Under the pieces are notes generated by a model, which did not search any database, was not told the origin of the DNA, and was given only the letters and a program-made list of their open reading frames with translations. Made by a program: the position numbers and the translations under genes. This document shows, one piece after another, positions 1 through 7,426 of a stretch of 21,980 nucleotides of DNA. Source of the DNA: Fidelibacterota bacterium UBA1134 (GTDB lineage Bacteria; Fidelibacterota; Marinisomatia; Marinisomatales; S15-B10); the NCBI GenBank assembly GCA_002311975.1, contig DCAL01000089.1:817-22796 (forward strand), read 5' to 3'. Numbering within the stretch: position 1 is the stretch's first letter; each line of letters starts with the position of its first letter.

Positions 1-45
1 GATGAAGAAGAAGGAGATTCAGAGGAGGAGAGCGACCAAGCGTAA
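1..45 (+). CDS. C-terminal fragment of an unknown protein with an acidic tail (partial)
   Basis: Frame 1 is open from the window edge and reads fourteen residues (DEEEGDSEEESDQA) before a TAA stop. Nine of the fourteen residues are Asp or Glu, so this is an acidic tail. A strong intrinsic terminator follows 39 bp later, which fits the end of a transcription unit. Acidic C-terminal tails occur in many unrelated proteins, including some DNA gyrase A subunits, so the identity cannot be read from this fragment. The call of a coding end rests only on the open frame and the terminator behind it. Confidence 0.5.
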   Translation, partial: DEEEGDSEEESDQA

Positions 46-84
46 CTCTCGCCATTGACTCTACAAATTGTCTAACCAGTTCGT

Positions 85-113
85 GAAAGGGGCTCCGGCC
101 CCTTTCTTTTTTT
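85..113 (+). terminator. Rho-independent terminator with UNCG-type tetraloop
   Basis: A perfect 9-bp stem, GAAAGGGGC (85-93) pairing with GCCCCTTTC (98-106), closes a TCCG loop. The C(UCCG)G arrangement belongs to the very stable UNCG tetraloop class. Seven T residues follow at 107-113. It ends the upstream unit and insulates it from the yceD-fab operon. It is the only clear intrinsic terminator I found in the window. Confidence 0.93.
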
Positions 114-152
114 CGAGCCTCCACCGAATGTTCCAGAAGGCGAGTGAATTAC

Positions 153-182
153 TTGACTAACAGCCAGAATCAAGGGTAATTT
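153..182 (+). promoter_or_regulatory. Possible sigma70-type promoter for the yceD-rpmF-plsX-fab operon
   Basis: TTGACT (153-158) resembles a -35 box. TAATTT (177-182) lies 18 bp downstream and is a poor -10 match. The position, after the terminator and just before yceD at 196, is what a first promoter of this operon needs. The predicted leader would be very short. Similarity to consensus is modest, so this is a suggestion only. Confidence 0.3.
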
Positions 183-195
183 GAACGTTTGAAAA

Positions 196-711
196 ATGAA
201 GGTAAAACGATCAGAACTGACAGAGCCTGCTGGAAGCCTTTCCGCCAGAGTGAAAAGTGGGGATTTGCCTATAGAGGAATTGGAGGTAATATCCGAAAAC
301 GTATCAATCCGTCTGAAGATTCAACCGATAGGATCAGATCTCAAGATTGATGGCACCGCTTCAGCACGACTTCGGGAAATGTGCGATAGGTGTCTCATCC
401 CTTACGAGATAAATGTCGAACCGGCATTTGAGCTGATGCTCACGGAAAACGATCTTCCATCGGACAAAACAGATGACTTGGATATCTACCCTTTTCCGTC
501 AAATCAGAAGGAATTTAACTTTGGTCCAGTTATCCGGGACGCCCTCGTGCTCGAGCGAGCTATGAAAAAGGTCTGCAAAGAAGATTGTAAAGGGCTATGT
601 CCTTCGTGCGGCATCAACTTAAACAGAGGCAAATGTGACTGTCACCAAACTGAAATCAATGAACGATGGTCTGCCCTCAAAACAATAGATTTTTCCAATA
701 TGGAGGAATGA
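196..711 (+). CDS. yceD: YceD/DUF177 family zinc-ribbon-like protein
   Basis: This 171-residue protein belongs to the YceD/DUF177 family, which is almost always encoded next to rpmF. Family members have been linked to accumulation of 23S rRNA in bacteria and plants, so a role in large-subunit assembly is likely; the exact activity is not established. Visible marks are a CxxC pair at residues 63-66, followed by a Cys-rich C-terminal block with C127, C131, the pair C135/C138 and C147/C149 (CKGLCPSCG, then CDCH), probably binding metal. The ATG at 196 has only a weak purine-rich stretch upstream. The stop at 709-711 is one base before the rpmF start, and the sequence just before that stop carries the rpmF ribosome-binding site, so the two are likely translationally coupled. 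Confidence 0.9.
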   Translation: MKVKRSELTEPAGSLSARVKSGDLPIEELEVISENVSIRLKIQPIGSDLKIDGTASARLREMCDRCLIPYEINVEPAFELMLTENDLPSDKTDDLDIYPFPSNQKEFNFGPVIRDALVLERAMKKVCKEDCKGLCPSCGINLNRGKCDCHQTEINERWSALKTIDFSNMEE

Positions 712-712
712 T

Positions 713-895
713 ATGGCACTACCCAAAAGGAAGCAATCAAAAGCACGCAGTAGAAAACGCCGGACTCACTGGAAGACGAAAACTCCCACAATCCACACGT
801 GTCCCCAGTGCAGTCAGCCTAAGATGCCGCACCGCGCCTGTCCAAACTGTGGCTACTATCGGGGTCGCCCCGTGATCACTCCACCCTCAAATTAA
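713..895 (+). CDS. rpmF: 50S ribosomal protein L32
   Basis: This 60-residue basic protein is bacterial ribosomal protein L32. The N-terminus MALPKRKQSKARSRKRR is typical: a conserved 'PKRK..K.R...RR' stretch that binds rRNA. A zinc ribbon follows with C30xxC33 and C43xxC46, so this is the zinc-binding (C+) form. The length is normal for the family. The start ATG is preceded by GGAGG at 702-706, which lies inside the end of yceD. Placement between yceD and plsX is the classic arrangement and ties ribosome production to lipid synthesis. Confidence 0.97.
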   Translation: MALPKRKQSKARSRKRRTHWKTKTPTIHTCPQCSQPKMPHRACPNCGYYRGRPVITPPSN

Positions 896-903
896 GGTAT
901 TCG

Positions 904-1923
904 GTGAGAATCGTCGTTGACGCCATGGGAGGCGACCGTGCACCACGGACAGTGGTGCAAGGAGCCATTTTGTCACTTCAGGAGAGCGACGGCGGACTCG
1001 ATCTGATTCTCACAGGAGACGAGTCACAAATCAACGGCGAGCTGAAAAACAATGACTCCCATAACGGGAAAATAACACTTTTCCCGACCACTGAAGTGGT
1101 AGATATGACTGACAAGCCGGCACAGGTTGTCAAATCAAAACCCGATTCTTCAATTGTTGCCGGGATGCGGCTCTTGAAGGAAGGAGGCGCTGACGCATTC
1201 GTGAGTGCCGGAAGTACGGGTGCCATCCTGTCAACCGCGTTATTGCTATTGGGGAGAATTAAAGCTGTGCACCGCCCCGCCCTCGGCGTCTACTTCCCTA
1301 CCCCGCAGAGGGGACTTATCCTGTGCGATGGGGGCGCAAATGTAGAAGTCAGACCTGTACACCTCTACCAGTTTGCCATTATGGCTTCTGAATACATGAA
1401 GCACGTACACGGTGTGAACCAACCATCGGTAGGACTCCTGAACATCGGTGTCGAGCAGACCAAGGGTCAGGACGTTTATGTGGAAGCTTTCAAACTTCTG
1501 GATGAAAATCTGCCGCAGTTCAAAGGCAATATCGAAAGCCGCAATATGCTAAATGGCGATGTAGATGTTGTCGTCTGTGATGGATTTGTAGGCAACAACA
1601 TAGTAAAATTTGCCGAAGGATGGATAGGTCAAATTCACAGAGACGTATCTGAAGAACTGAACAGACGCGTAGAATCGGAAAAAGAGAGGCTGCTATTCAT
1701 CGACATCTTTTCCTCCGTCATGGCAAAATACGAATATGAACAATATGGCGGCGTCCCCCTTCTCGGCGTGAACGGGGTATGTATTGTATGTCACGGAGCT
1801 TCACCGGCGCGTGCCATCAAGAACGCCATTCTCACTGCCGTAAAATCGGTTCAGGAGGGACTTGTAGATTCCATTAGAAAAGATATTTCTGCTACTGTTT
1901 CACTCGTCAACGGTGGCGGTTAG
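904..1923 (+). CDS. plsX: Phosphate acyltransferase PlsX
   Basis: PlsX converts acyl-ACP and inorganic phosphate into acyl-phosphate, the acyl donor that PlsY uses to make lysophosphatidic acid; it is a peripheral membrane enzyme. The protein has 339 residues, the usual size, and begins with the diagnostic MRIVVDAMGGD. Other family stretches are DKPAQVVKSKPDSS, SAGSTGA, LCDGGANVE and CDGFVGNN. The start is GTG at 904, set by the conserved N-terminus, with only a weak AAGG upstream (894-897). It follows rpmF by 8 bp and precedes fabH by 15 bp. The C-terminal 'GVNGVCIVCHG' corresponds to the usual 'G..G..I..HG' motif. Confidence 0.97.
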   Translation: MRIVVDAMGGDRAPRTVVQGAILSLQESDGGLDLILTGDESQINGELKNNDSHNGKITLFPTTEVVDMTDKPAQVVKSKPDSSIVAGMRLLKEGGADAFVSAGSTGAILSTALLLLGRIKAVHRPALGVYFPTPQRGLILCDGGANVEVRPVHLYQFAIMASEYMKHVHGVNQPSVGLLNIGVEQTKGQDVYVEAFKLLDENLPQFKGNIESRNMLNGDVDVVVCDGFVGNNIVKFAEGWIGQIHRDVSEELNRRVESEKERLLFIDIFSSVMAKYEYEQYGGVPLLGVNGVCIVCHGASPARAIKNAILTAVKSVQEGLVDSIRKDISATVSLVNGGG

Positions 1924-1938
1924 GTCATCACGCAGTCC

Positions 1939-2928
1939 ATGAGAACCACAATTACAGCCGTCGCAAAGTACCTTCCCGAGCGCGTCCTGACAAATTCTGA
2001 TCTGGAGAAGATGGTGAATACATCTGACGAGTGGATCCTCTCCAGGACCGGTATTTCCGAGCGGCACATTGTCTCCGATGGAGAGGCTACATCGGATATG
2101 TGTACTCGAGTTGCGGAACAGATTCTCGAGAAAAGAGGCATCTCCTCTAAAGAACTTGATGTCATTATTGTAGGAACCGTAACACCGGATATGCTACTCC
2201 CGTCCACGGCGGCCCTTATCCAGAATCAGATTAGCGCCACGAATGCCTGGGGGTTCGATCTTTCGGCAGCTTGTTCGGGATTCCTCTTTGCTCTCGAGTC
2301 TGGGTCTAAGCTGGTCGAGTCAGGCAAGTATCAGAAAGTACTGGTGATGGGCGCCGACACCATGAGCTCTATTATCGATTATGAAGACCGGGAAACATGC
2401 ATTCTTTTTGGAGATGGTGCCGGTGGTGTTTTGCTCGAACCGTCCAGTAACGACAGCGGAATCTTAGACTCCCTTCTTTACACTGACGGAGGCGGCGGCA
2501 ACTTTTTGAAAATGCCTGCCGGCGGCAGTCAGCATCCCGCTTCGCACGATACAGTGAATAAACGACTGCACTACATAACACAGGAAGGGCGGGAAGTATT
2601 CAGATCTGCCATCAGAGGGATGGCAGACGCTACCTCTGAACTGTTGAAACTAAATAAGCTCAGAATTGAAGATATCCGGCTTTTTATTCCCCATCAGGCA
2701 AACAAGCGGATAATCGATTCCTGTACCGAGAGACTGGGACTGACCCCGGAACAGGTGATGATCAACATTGAACATTGCGCCAACACAACGGGAGGAACAA
2801 TTCCCATAGCTCTCGCCGAGGCCGTCGAGACCAACAGAATCTCAACTGGAGATTACGTTGTGCTGGCAGCGTTTGGCGCTGGATATACCTGGGGAAGTAT
2901 CCTCATCAGATGGGATAATTGCACATGA
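1939..2928 (+). CDS. fabH: Beta-ketoacyl-ACP synthase III
   Basis: FabH starts type II fatty acid synthesis by condensing acetyl-CoA (or a branched acyl-CoA) with malonyl-ACP. The 329-residue protein carries the full catalytic triad: C112 in AACSG, H252 in PHQANKR and N282 in HCANTTGG. The Cys number is identical to E. coli FabH. The GFDLSAACSGF and GDGAGGVLL stretches are typical, as is the C-terminal GAGYTWGS. The ATG at 1939 gives a canonical N-terminus; no Shine-Dalgarno site is evident, so translation may depend on the plsX ribosomes stopping 15 bp upstream. The stop overlaps the fabD start in an ATGA. Confidence 0.97.
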   Translation: MRTTITAVAKYLPERVLTNSDLEKMVNTSDEWILSRTGISERHIVSDGEATSDMCTRVAEQILEKRGISSKELDVIIVGTVTPDMLLPSTAALIQNQISATNAWGFDLSAACSGFLFALESGSKLVESGKYQKVLVMGADTMSSIIDYEDRETCILFGDGAGGVLLEPSSNDSGILDSLLYTDGGGGNFLKMPAGGSQHPASHDTVNKRLHYITQEGREVFRSAIRGMADATSELLKLNKLRIEDIRLFIPHQANKRIIDSCTERLGLTPEQVMINIEHCANTTGGTIPIALAEAVETNRISTGDYVVLAAFGAGYTWGSILIRWDNCT

Positions 2929-3848
2929 GCAGAACCGCCTTTCTCTTTCCGGGACAGGGCTCCCAGAAAGTCGGCATGGGGTTAGAGCTTTTCGAGAACT
3001 CTCAACTCGGCAAGAGACGCTATGAAGAAGCAAACGAAATCATGGGGATGGACATCGCATCTCTCTCTTTCAGAGGACCGGAGGAAATATTGCGTCAGAC
3101 GGAGTTCACCCAGCCGGCTGTCTATATCATCAGCACCATTCTTTCTGAACTGATGCTGGAGGCCGGTTGCTCCCCAAGTTTCGCTGCAGGACACAGTTTG
3201 GGAGAGTACTCGGCGCTGGCGACAGCCGGTGTATTTTCTTTCACCGAAGGATTGAATCTTGTAAGAATCCGGGGCAAGGCGATGCAGAATGCCGGCATCA
3301 CGATTCCCGGTACCATGGCTGCAATCATCGGGCTGCCGCCTGAGGCTGTGGCTGATTTGTGCCGCGAGATCGGCCTCGGCGTTGTTCAACCAGCCAATTT
3401 CAATTCTCAGAATCAGGTCGTAATTTCCGGCGGTGTGAGTGCTGTCAATGACGCCATAAAGCTTGCCAAGGAGGCGGGCGCATTGAAAGCCGTGGAACTC
3501 AATGTAAGCGGCGCTTTCCATTCACCTCTCATGACGCCTGCCAAAAAAATTATGCGAAAAACGTTGAGTCATTCAAGGTTGGGGGAGCCGACATTTCCGG
3601 TCGTAATGAATGTCTGCGCTGAACCGGTGACCAATCCGGAGATTATCCGTCAGAACCTGATAGATCAGCTCGATCATCCCGTGCGATGGCTAGAGACCGT
3701 GGAAACTCTTGCGAATGCGGGATGCGACAGTTTTGTGGAGGTCGGTCCCGGCCGCGTGCTGCGCGGGCTCAATCGCAAAATCGATCGCTCCCTTAAGACA
3801 GCGGGAGTACGGTCGCTTGCCGATATTAGGGAGTCAGTCCATGCCTGA
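2925..3848 (+). CDS. fabD: Malonyl-CoA:ACP transacylase
   Basis: FabD moves malonyl from CoA to the acyl carrier protein, supplying the extender unit for FabH and FabF. I take the ATG at 2925, which overlaps the fabH stop as ATGA and gives 307 residues; an in-frame TTG two codons upstream (2919) is a less likely start. The N-terminal FPGQGSQ forms the oxyanion hole, the nucleophile is S91 in GHSLGE and the partner His is H199 in GAFHSPLM. These match the family closely. The 3' end overlaps fabG by 8 bp. The gene sits in the standard fabH-fabD-fabG-acpP order. Confidence 0.97.
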   Translation: MSRTAFLFPGQGSQKVGMGLELFENSQLGKRRYEEANEIMGMDIASLSFRGPEEILRQTEFTQPAVYIISTILSELMLEAGCSPSFAAGHSLGEYSALATAGVFSFTEGLNLVRIRGKAMQNAGITIPGTMAAIIGLPPEAVADLCREIGLGVVQPANFNSQNQVVISGGVSAVNDAIKLAKEAGALKAVELNVSGAFHSPLMTPAKKIMRKTLSHSRLGEPTFPVVMNVCAEPVTNPEIIRQNLIDQLDHPVRWLETVETLANAGCDSFVEVGPGRVLRGLNRKIDRSLKTAGVRSLADIRESVHA

Positions 3849-4584
3849 TAGCGATGGCCGTGTAGCTTTCGTCACTGGAGCATCCAGAGGCATTGGCAAA
3901 GCAATCGCCCGACTCTTCGGAAGTCAAGGTGTGAAAGTCGTCTGCGCCAGCCGGACCGCTGCAGATCTGGAAAGAGTGGTAAAGGATATCACTGATTCTG
4001 GCGGGGAAGCGATGGCAACACCGCTGGACACTGCTGATACTTCCGCCTTTAGCGCTGCCGTCATACAGGCTGCCGAACGTTTTGGCCCGATCCACATTCT
4101 TGTGAATAACGCTGGTATCGTCCGCGACAAACTCATCCTGCGGATGAGTGAAACAGACTGGGACTCGGTCCTCGACGTAAATCTGAAGGGCTATTTCAAC
4201 GGTATCAAAGCCGCTACACCTTTCATGATGAAGAATCGATTCGGCCGAATCATCAACATAACCTCCGTTGTGGGAATTACAGGAAATGCCGGTCAGTCCA
4301 ACTATGCCGCAGCCAAAGCAGGGGCCATTGGCCTGACAAAATCAGCCGCAAAAGAACTTGCATCCCGGAACATAACTGTCAACGCTATCGCTCCGGGGTA
4401 CATTGAAACCGACATGACAGGACAACTGTCTGAAGACGTCAAGAATGAACTCACAACCCAAATCCCATTAAAGCGGATCGGGAGTCCCGATGATGTTGCA
4501 CAGTTAGTCAGCTTCATCGCGTCAGATGAAGCAGGCTACATTACCGGGCAGACCATTTCTGTAAATGGTGGACTCTATATGTAA
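3841..4584 (+). CDS. fabG: 3-oxoacyl-ACP reductase (short-chain dehydrogenase)
   Basis: FabG reduces 3-oxoacyl-ACP to (3R)-hydroxyacyl-ACP with NADPH in each round of elongation. The ATG at 3841 gives 247 residues, the family size; the open frame runs further 5' into fabD, but that extension is not FabG-like. The Rossmann motif TGASRGIG is at residues 12-19 and NNAG at 89-92. The catalytic tetrad is N114, S142, Y155 and K159 (YAAAK), exactly four positions offset from E. coli FabG. The C-terminus ends with 'GYITGQTISVNGGLYM', typical for FabG. It overlaps fabD by 8 bp, and its stop codon lies within the acpP ribosome-binding site. Confidence 0.97.
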   Translation: MPDSDGRVAFVTGASRGIGKAIARLFGSQGVKVVCASRTAADLERVVKDITDSGGEAMATPLDTADTSAFSAAVIQAAERFGPIHILVNNAGIVRDKLILRMSETDWDSVLDVNLKGYFNGIKAATPFMMKNRFGRIINITSVVGITGNAGQSNYAAAKAGAIGLTKSAAKELASRNITVNAIAPGYIETDMTGQLSEDVKNELTTQIPLKRIGSPDDVAQLVSFIASDEAGYITGQTISVNGGLYM

Positions 4585-4591
4585 AGGAGGT
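4583..4591 (+). promoter_or_regulatory. Strong Shine-Dalgarno site of acpP
   Basis: AAAGGAGGT is a full-length match to the 3' end of bacterial 16S rRNA. It lies 5 bases before the acpP ATG at 4597 and overlaps the fabG TAA stop (4582-4584). It fixes the acpP start over the out-of-frame ATG at 4593-4595 neighbourhood. It is the best ribosome-binding site in the operon, which fits the high protein level that acyl carrier protein needs. Confidence 0.85.
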
Positions 4592-4596
4592 AATGA

Positions 4597-4830
4597 ATGT
4601 CCAGTTACGAAAAAGTCAAGGAAGTCATTATGGATAAGCTGGGGGTCGAGGAAAGCAAGATCACTGCCGAAGCTTCATTTGTGGATGATCTCGGTGCGGA
4701 CTCTCTCGACACAGTAGAGCTTGTGATGCAACTGGAGGAGGAATTCGGCCTTGAGATTCCGGATGAGGACGCCGAAAATCTCACCACAGTACAATCGGTT
4801 GTAGACTATATCGATACTAACGCTGATTAG
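4597..4830 (+). CDS. acpP: Acyl carrier protein
   Basis: This 77-residue acidic protein carries growing acyl chains on a 4'-phosphopantetheine arm. The modification site is S36 in the DDLGADSLDTVEL motif, at the canonical place at the start of helix II. The helix II recognition surface (DSLDTVELVMQLEEEFGLEIPDEDAE) is rich in acidic residues, as needed to dock with FabD, FabH, FabG and FabF encoded around it. The start is fixed by the strong Shine-Dalgarno site just upstream. Size and sequence are typical. fabF starts 5 bp after its stop. Confidence 0.98.
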   Translation: MSSYEKVKEVIMDKLGVEESKITAEASFVDDLGADSLDTVELVMQLEEEFGLEIPDEDAENLTTVQSVVDYIDTNAD

Positions 4831-4835
4831 CTGAA

Positions 4836-6077
4836 ATGGAACGTCGGATTGTCGTCACCGGCATGGGCGTAGTGTCCCCTGTCGGCGTGGGGACACGTCT
4901 TTTCTGGGAATCGCTGACCTCCGGCAAGAGTGGTATCGATTATATTACGAAGTTTGATACCACAGATTTTTCGGTCAAGTTTGGCGGAGAAGTCAAAGAT
5001 CTCGACGCAGAAGCGTATATTGATAGGAAGTCGCTCAAGCACCTTGATGATTTTACTATCTTCGCACTTGTAGCTGCTGATGAGGCTATTAAGGATGCCG
5101 GTCTTGAGGATGGTATCGACAATATGGACAGGTTCGGGGCTGTCATCGGTGCAGGAGTTGGCGGTCTAAAAACAATGGAAACTCAAATCGCCCGGCTCCT
5201 CAACCGCGGACCCCGGACCGTTTCGCCCTTCTTCGTGCCGATGCATATTGCGGATATCGCGCCCGGACACGTCTCCATGAGGTGGGGATTGAAGGGCCCC
5301 AACTACAGCGTCGTCTCGGCCTGCGCCACCGCTTCCAATGCCATCGGCGATGCCATGAGACTGATCCAGTACGGTGATGCCGATGTCATGATTGCCGGTG
5401 GAACCGAAGCGCCCATAACCTCTATCGCCTTTGCAGGATTCGCCAACATGAAGGCTCTCTCCCGGCTCAATGACGAGCCGCGAAAAGCCTCCCGTCCATT
5501 CGATGCGGACCGGGACGGCTTCGTAATGAGTGAAGGCGCCGGACTACTGATTCTGGAAGAAGCCGGGCATGCTCAGTCGAGAGGCGCTGAAATCTATGGC
5601 GAAGCGGTTGGCTACGGTGCCACAGCCGACGCCTACCACATCACACAGCCGGCACCCGGAGGCGAAGGCGCTATCCGCGCTATGAAGCGTGCACTGGCTG
5701 ATGCAAGCATCGAAATCTCAGATGTGGACTATATCAATGCTCACGGCACGTCCACCCAGTACAACGACAAGAATGAAACCACTGCCATCAGAGAAGTTTT
5801 CGGTGATCACGCTGACACGCTGACGGTAAGTTCGACCAAGTCCATGACTGGCCATCTCCTCGGCGCAAGTGGTGGTATCGAGGCGATAGCATGCCTTCAA
5901 GCCATCCACACCGGGATCATCCCCCCCACCATAAACTATGATACACCGGATCCGGATTGTAACTTGAACTACGCACCAAACAAAGCCGTAGCCAAAGAGG
6001 TTAACGTAACAATGTCAAATTCCTTTGGTTTCGGCGGACATAATGCTGTCTTGATTCTTAAAAGGTGGCAGGAGTAG
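4836..6077 (+). CDS. fabF: Beta-ketoacyl-ACP synthase II
   Basis: FabF elongates acyl-ACP by condensation with malonyl-ACP. The 413-residue protein has the Cys-His-His triad at C163 (VVSACATASNAIG), H303 (NAHGTST) and H340 (SMTGHLLGASGG), the same numbers as E. coli FabF. The N-terminus ERRIVVTGMGVVSPVG and the C-terminal NSFGFGGHNAV loop are diagnostic. The ATG at 4836 has no visible Shine-Dalgarno site, so it may rely on ribosomes finishing acpP 5 bp upstream. Its last 13 bases overlap the likely rnc start. Confidence 0.97.
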   Translation: MERRIVVTGMGVVSPVGVGTRLFWESLTSGKSGIDYITKFDTTDFSVKFGGEVKDLDAEAYIDRKSLKHLDDFTIFALVAADEAIKDAGLEDGIDNMDRFGAVIGAGVGGLKTMETQIARLLNRGPRTVSPFFVPMHIADIAPGHVSMRWGLKGPNYSVVSACATASNAIGDAMRLIQYGDADVMIAGGTEAPITSIAFAGFANMKALSRLNDEPRKASRPFDADRDGFVMSEGAGLLILEEAGHAQSRGAEIYGEAVGYGATADAYHITQPAPGGEGAIRAMKRALADASIEISDVDYINAHGTSTQYNDKNETTAIREVFGDHADTLTVSSTKSMTGHLLGASGGIEAIACLQAIHTGIIPPTINYDTPDPDCNLNYAPNKAVAKEVNVTMSNSFGFGGHNAVLILKRWQE

Positions 6078-6793
6078 CAATCTTCCAGCTCTTCCGACGT
6101 TTGTTCGGCCAAATTGCTGGCAAGAATGTCCAACTGATTAACCTCCAGAAACAGCTTGATTACTTCTTCTCTGACACCAATCTACTCGTCCAAGCGATAA
6201 CACATAAGTCAATAGCTCCAGACTATGCAACGAATTATGAGCGGCTGGAATTCCTGGGCGATACCGTCATAGACCACGTTATATCGGAAAAACTTTTCCA
6301 CGAATTCCCTGAAGCCAGTGAAGGCATTCTAACAAAAAAGCGGTCGGCGCTTGTCCAGAAATCATTTCTTGCCAACATGGGAAATCTGCTGGGTCTGTTG
6401 ACATATATTTCGGCAGCATCATCCGTTGATCTGACACAGGAAAAGGTTTCCCAGAAGCAGCTGGCTAATGTTTATGAGGCCATTATCGGAGCCATGCATC
6501 TTGACGGTGGAATTGAGCCTTGCGAGAAACTGATCGAGCTAACCACCTGGAGTCACCGGCACGAAGCGTGGAAGAACATCAACTACAAAGGACTTCTGAT
6601 AGAATATTGCCAGGGGAACCAGCTTGTTACGCCCAAGTTTACGGTGACAAACATAGAAGGCCCGGAGCACGAAAAAGTCTTCGAGATAGCGGTAGTAGTA
6701 GAAAACAGAGAATTCCCCTCGGCAAGCGGTGTAACAAAAAAAGCCGCTGAACAGGATGCGGCTCAAATTGCTCTGGATGAATTGAATCCCTGA
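6065..6793 (+). CDS. rnc: Ribonuclease III
   Basis: RNase III cuts double-stranded RNA, including rRNA precursors. The 242-residue protein has the signature ERLEFLGD with E62 and D66, and a second metal-site motif ANVYEAIIGA with E138. The usual Asp of that motif (E. coli D114) is N135, a variant I recall in Bacteroidetes-type enzymes. A double-stranded-RNA-binding domain occupies about residues 172-241 (NYKGLLIEYCQ to KKAAEQDAAQIALDEL). The best start is GTG at 6065, overlapping fabF by 13 bp, but it lacks a well-spaced ribosome-binding site and an in-frame TTG at 6101 is possible. Linkage to acpP-fabF is common. The stop is only 4 bp from the stop of the convergent gene. Confidence 0.94.
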   Translation: MAGVAIFQLFRRLFGQIAGKNVQLINLQKQLDYFFSDTNLLVQAITHKSIAPDYATNYERLEFLGDTVIDHVISEKLFHEFPEASEGILTKKRSALVQKSFLANMGNLLGLLTYISAASSVDLTQEKVSQKQLANVYEAIIGAMHLDGGIEPCEKLIELTTWSHRHEAWKNINYKGLLIEYCQGNQLVTPKFTVTNIEGPEHEKVFEIAVVVENREFPSASGVTKKAAEQDAAQIALDELNP

Positions 6794-6797
6794 CGCG

Positions 6798-7355
6798 CTA
6801 CTTCTTACTGAGTTTCGTTAATTCATCCCTCAGTTCTGCTGCCTTTTCGTATTCCTCTTCATCAATAGCTTTCTGAAGTTCGTCTTCAAGCGATTTCTTG
6901 GATGGATCAAAACCGTGCGGCTGCTCTTCAAAGCTGAATCCTGATTCAAGGCCATCTCTCAGCCCGGCTTCAGTCATGACGTTCTCCGCAACGAGGATAG
7001 TAGAACCCAAACGAAGCGCGATGGCAATAGCATCGCTGGGTCTTGAATCGATCTTCCTTTCCCCGGCACCGTTAGCCATAACCCTCAATTCGGCAAAGAA
7101 AGTTCCATCAGTTAGACTGGTAATAATGACTTCCGACACATCTATCTCAATCTCTTCAAGTATAGTACTGATCAGATCATGAGTCATGGGCCTGGGCGTC
7201 TCCACGTTTTCCATGGCAAGAGCGATGGCCTGGGCCTCAAATGAACCGACAATCACTGGAAGCTTTCTGCCCTCCCCACCGATCTCCTGAAGCACAACAG
7301 CATAACCTTTGCTGGGAGGATAGAATGATATTTTGGTTACTTCTACTGGTATCAT
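6798..7355 (-). CDS. Bifunctional nuclease (BFN/DUF151) domain protein with C-terminal UVR motif
   Basis: The 185-residue protein has a BFN (DUF151) domain at about residues 1-135, with the conserved DSRPSDAIAIALR at 103-115 and the N-terminal 'LPVIVGSFEAQAI'. A UVR motif follows at about 155-183 (LQKAIDEEEYEKAAELRDEL), a helical hairpin of the type used for protein contacts in UvrB, UvrC and Clp partners. Plant BFN proteins have reported DNase and RNase activity; the function in bacteria is not settled. The ATG has AAGG 9 bases upstream. The gene has its own predicted promoter at 7380-7408, so it appears to be a single-gene unit, convergent with rnc. Confidence 0.92.
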   Translation of the reverse strand: MIPVEVTKISFYPPSKGYAVVLQEIGGEGRKLPVIVGSFEAQAIALAMENVETPRPMTHDLISTILEEIEIDVSEVIITSLTDGTFFAELRVMANGAGERKIDSRPSDAIAIALRLGSTILVAENVMTEAGLRDGLESGFSFEEQPHGFDPSKKSLEDELQKAIDEEEYEKAAELRDELTKLSKK

Positions 7356-7379
7356 TAAGTCACGCCTTAATTCTCTTTT

Positions 7380-7408
7380 AATATAGTACCATTATCTTCG
7401 GATTGCAA
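7380..7408 (-). promoter_or_regulatory. Sigma70-like promoter of the BFN-UVR gene
   Basis: Read on the minus strand, TTGCAA (7408-7403) and TATATT (7385-7380) are separated by exactly 17 bp. The -10 box matches consensus at 5 of 6 positions and the -35 at 4 of 6. The implied transcript would begin about 18 nt before the ATG at 7355, just leaving room for the AAGG ribosome-binding site. It lies in the 71-bp gap after the pgi/pmi stop codon. Confidence 0.5.
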
Positions 7409-7426
7409 CCCCAATTCACTTGGAAT

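Noticed and set aside
2982..3521. 179-codon open frame antisense to fabD
   Set aside because: It mirrors a highly conserved gene, has no recognisable domain and no upstream signals; it is a codon-bias shadow.
3709..3840. N-terminal extension of fabG into fabD
   Set aside because: The extra 44 residues are out-of-frame fabD sequence with no FabG similarity; the start at 3841 matches family length.
7413..7425. Small hairpin (CCAA/TTGG) after the pgi/pmi stop as a terminator
   Set aside because: The stem is only four base pairs and no T-tract follows on the minus strand.
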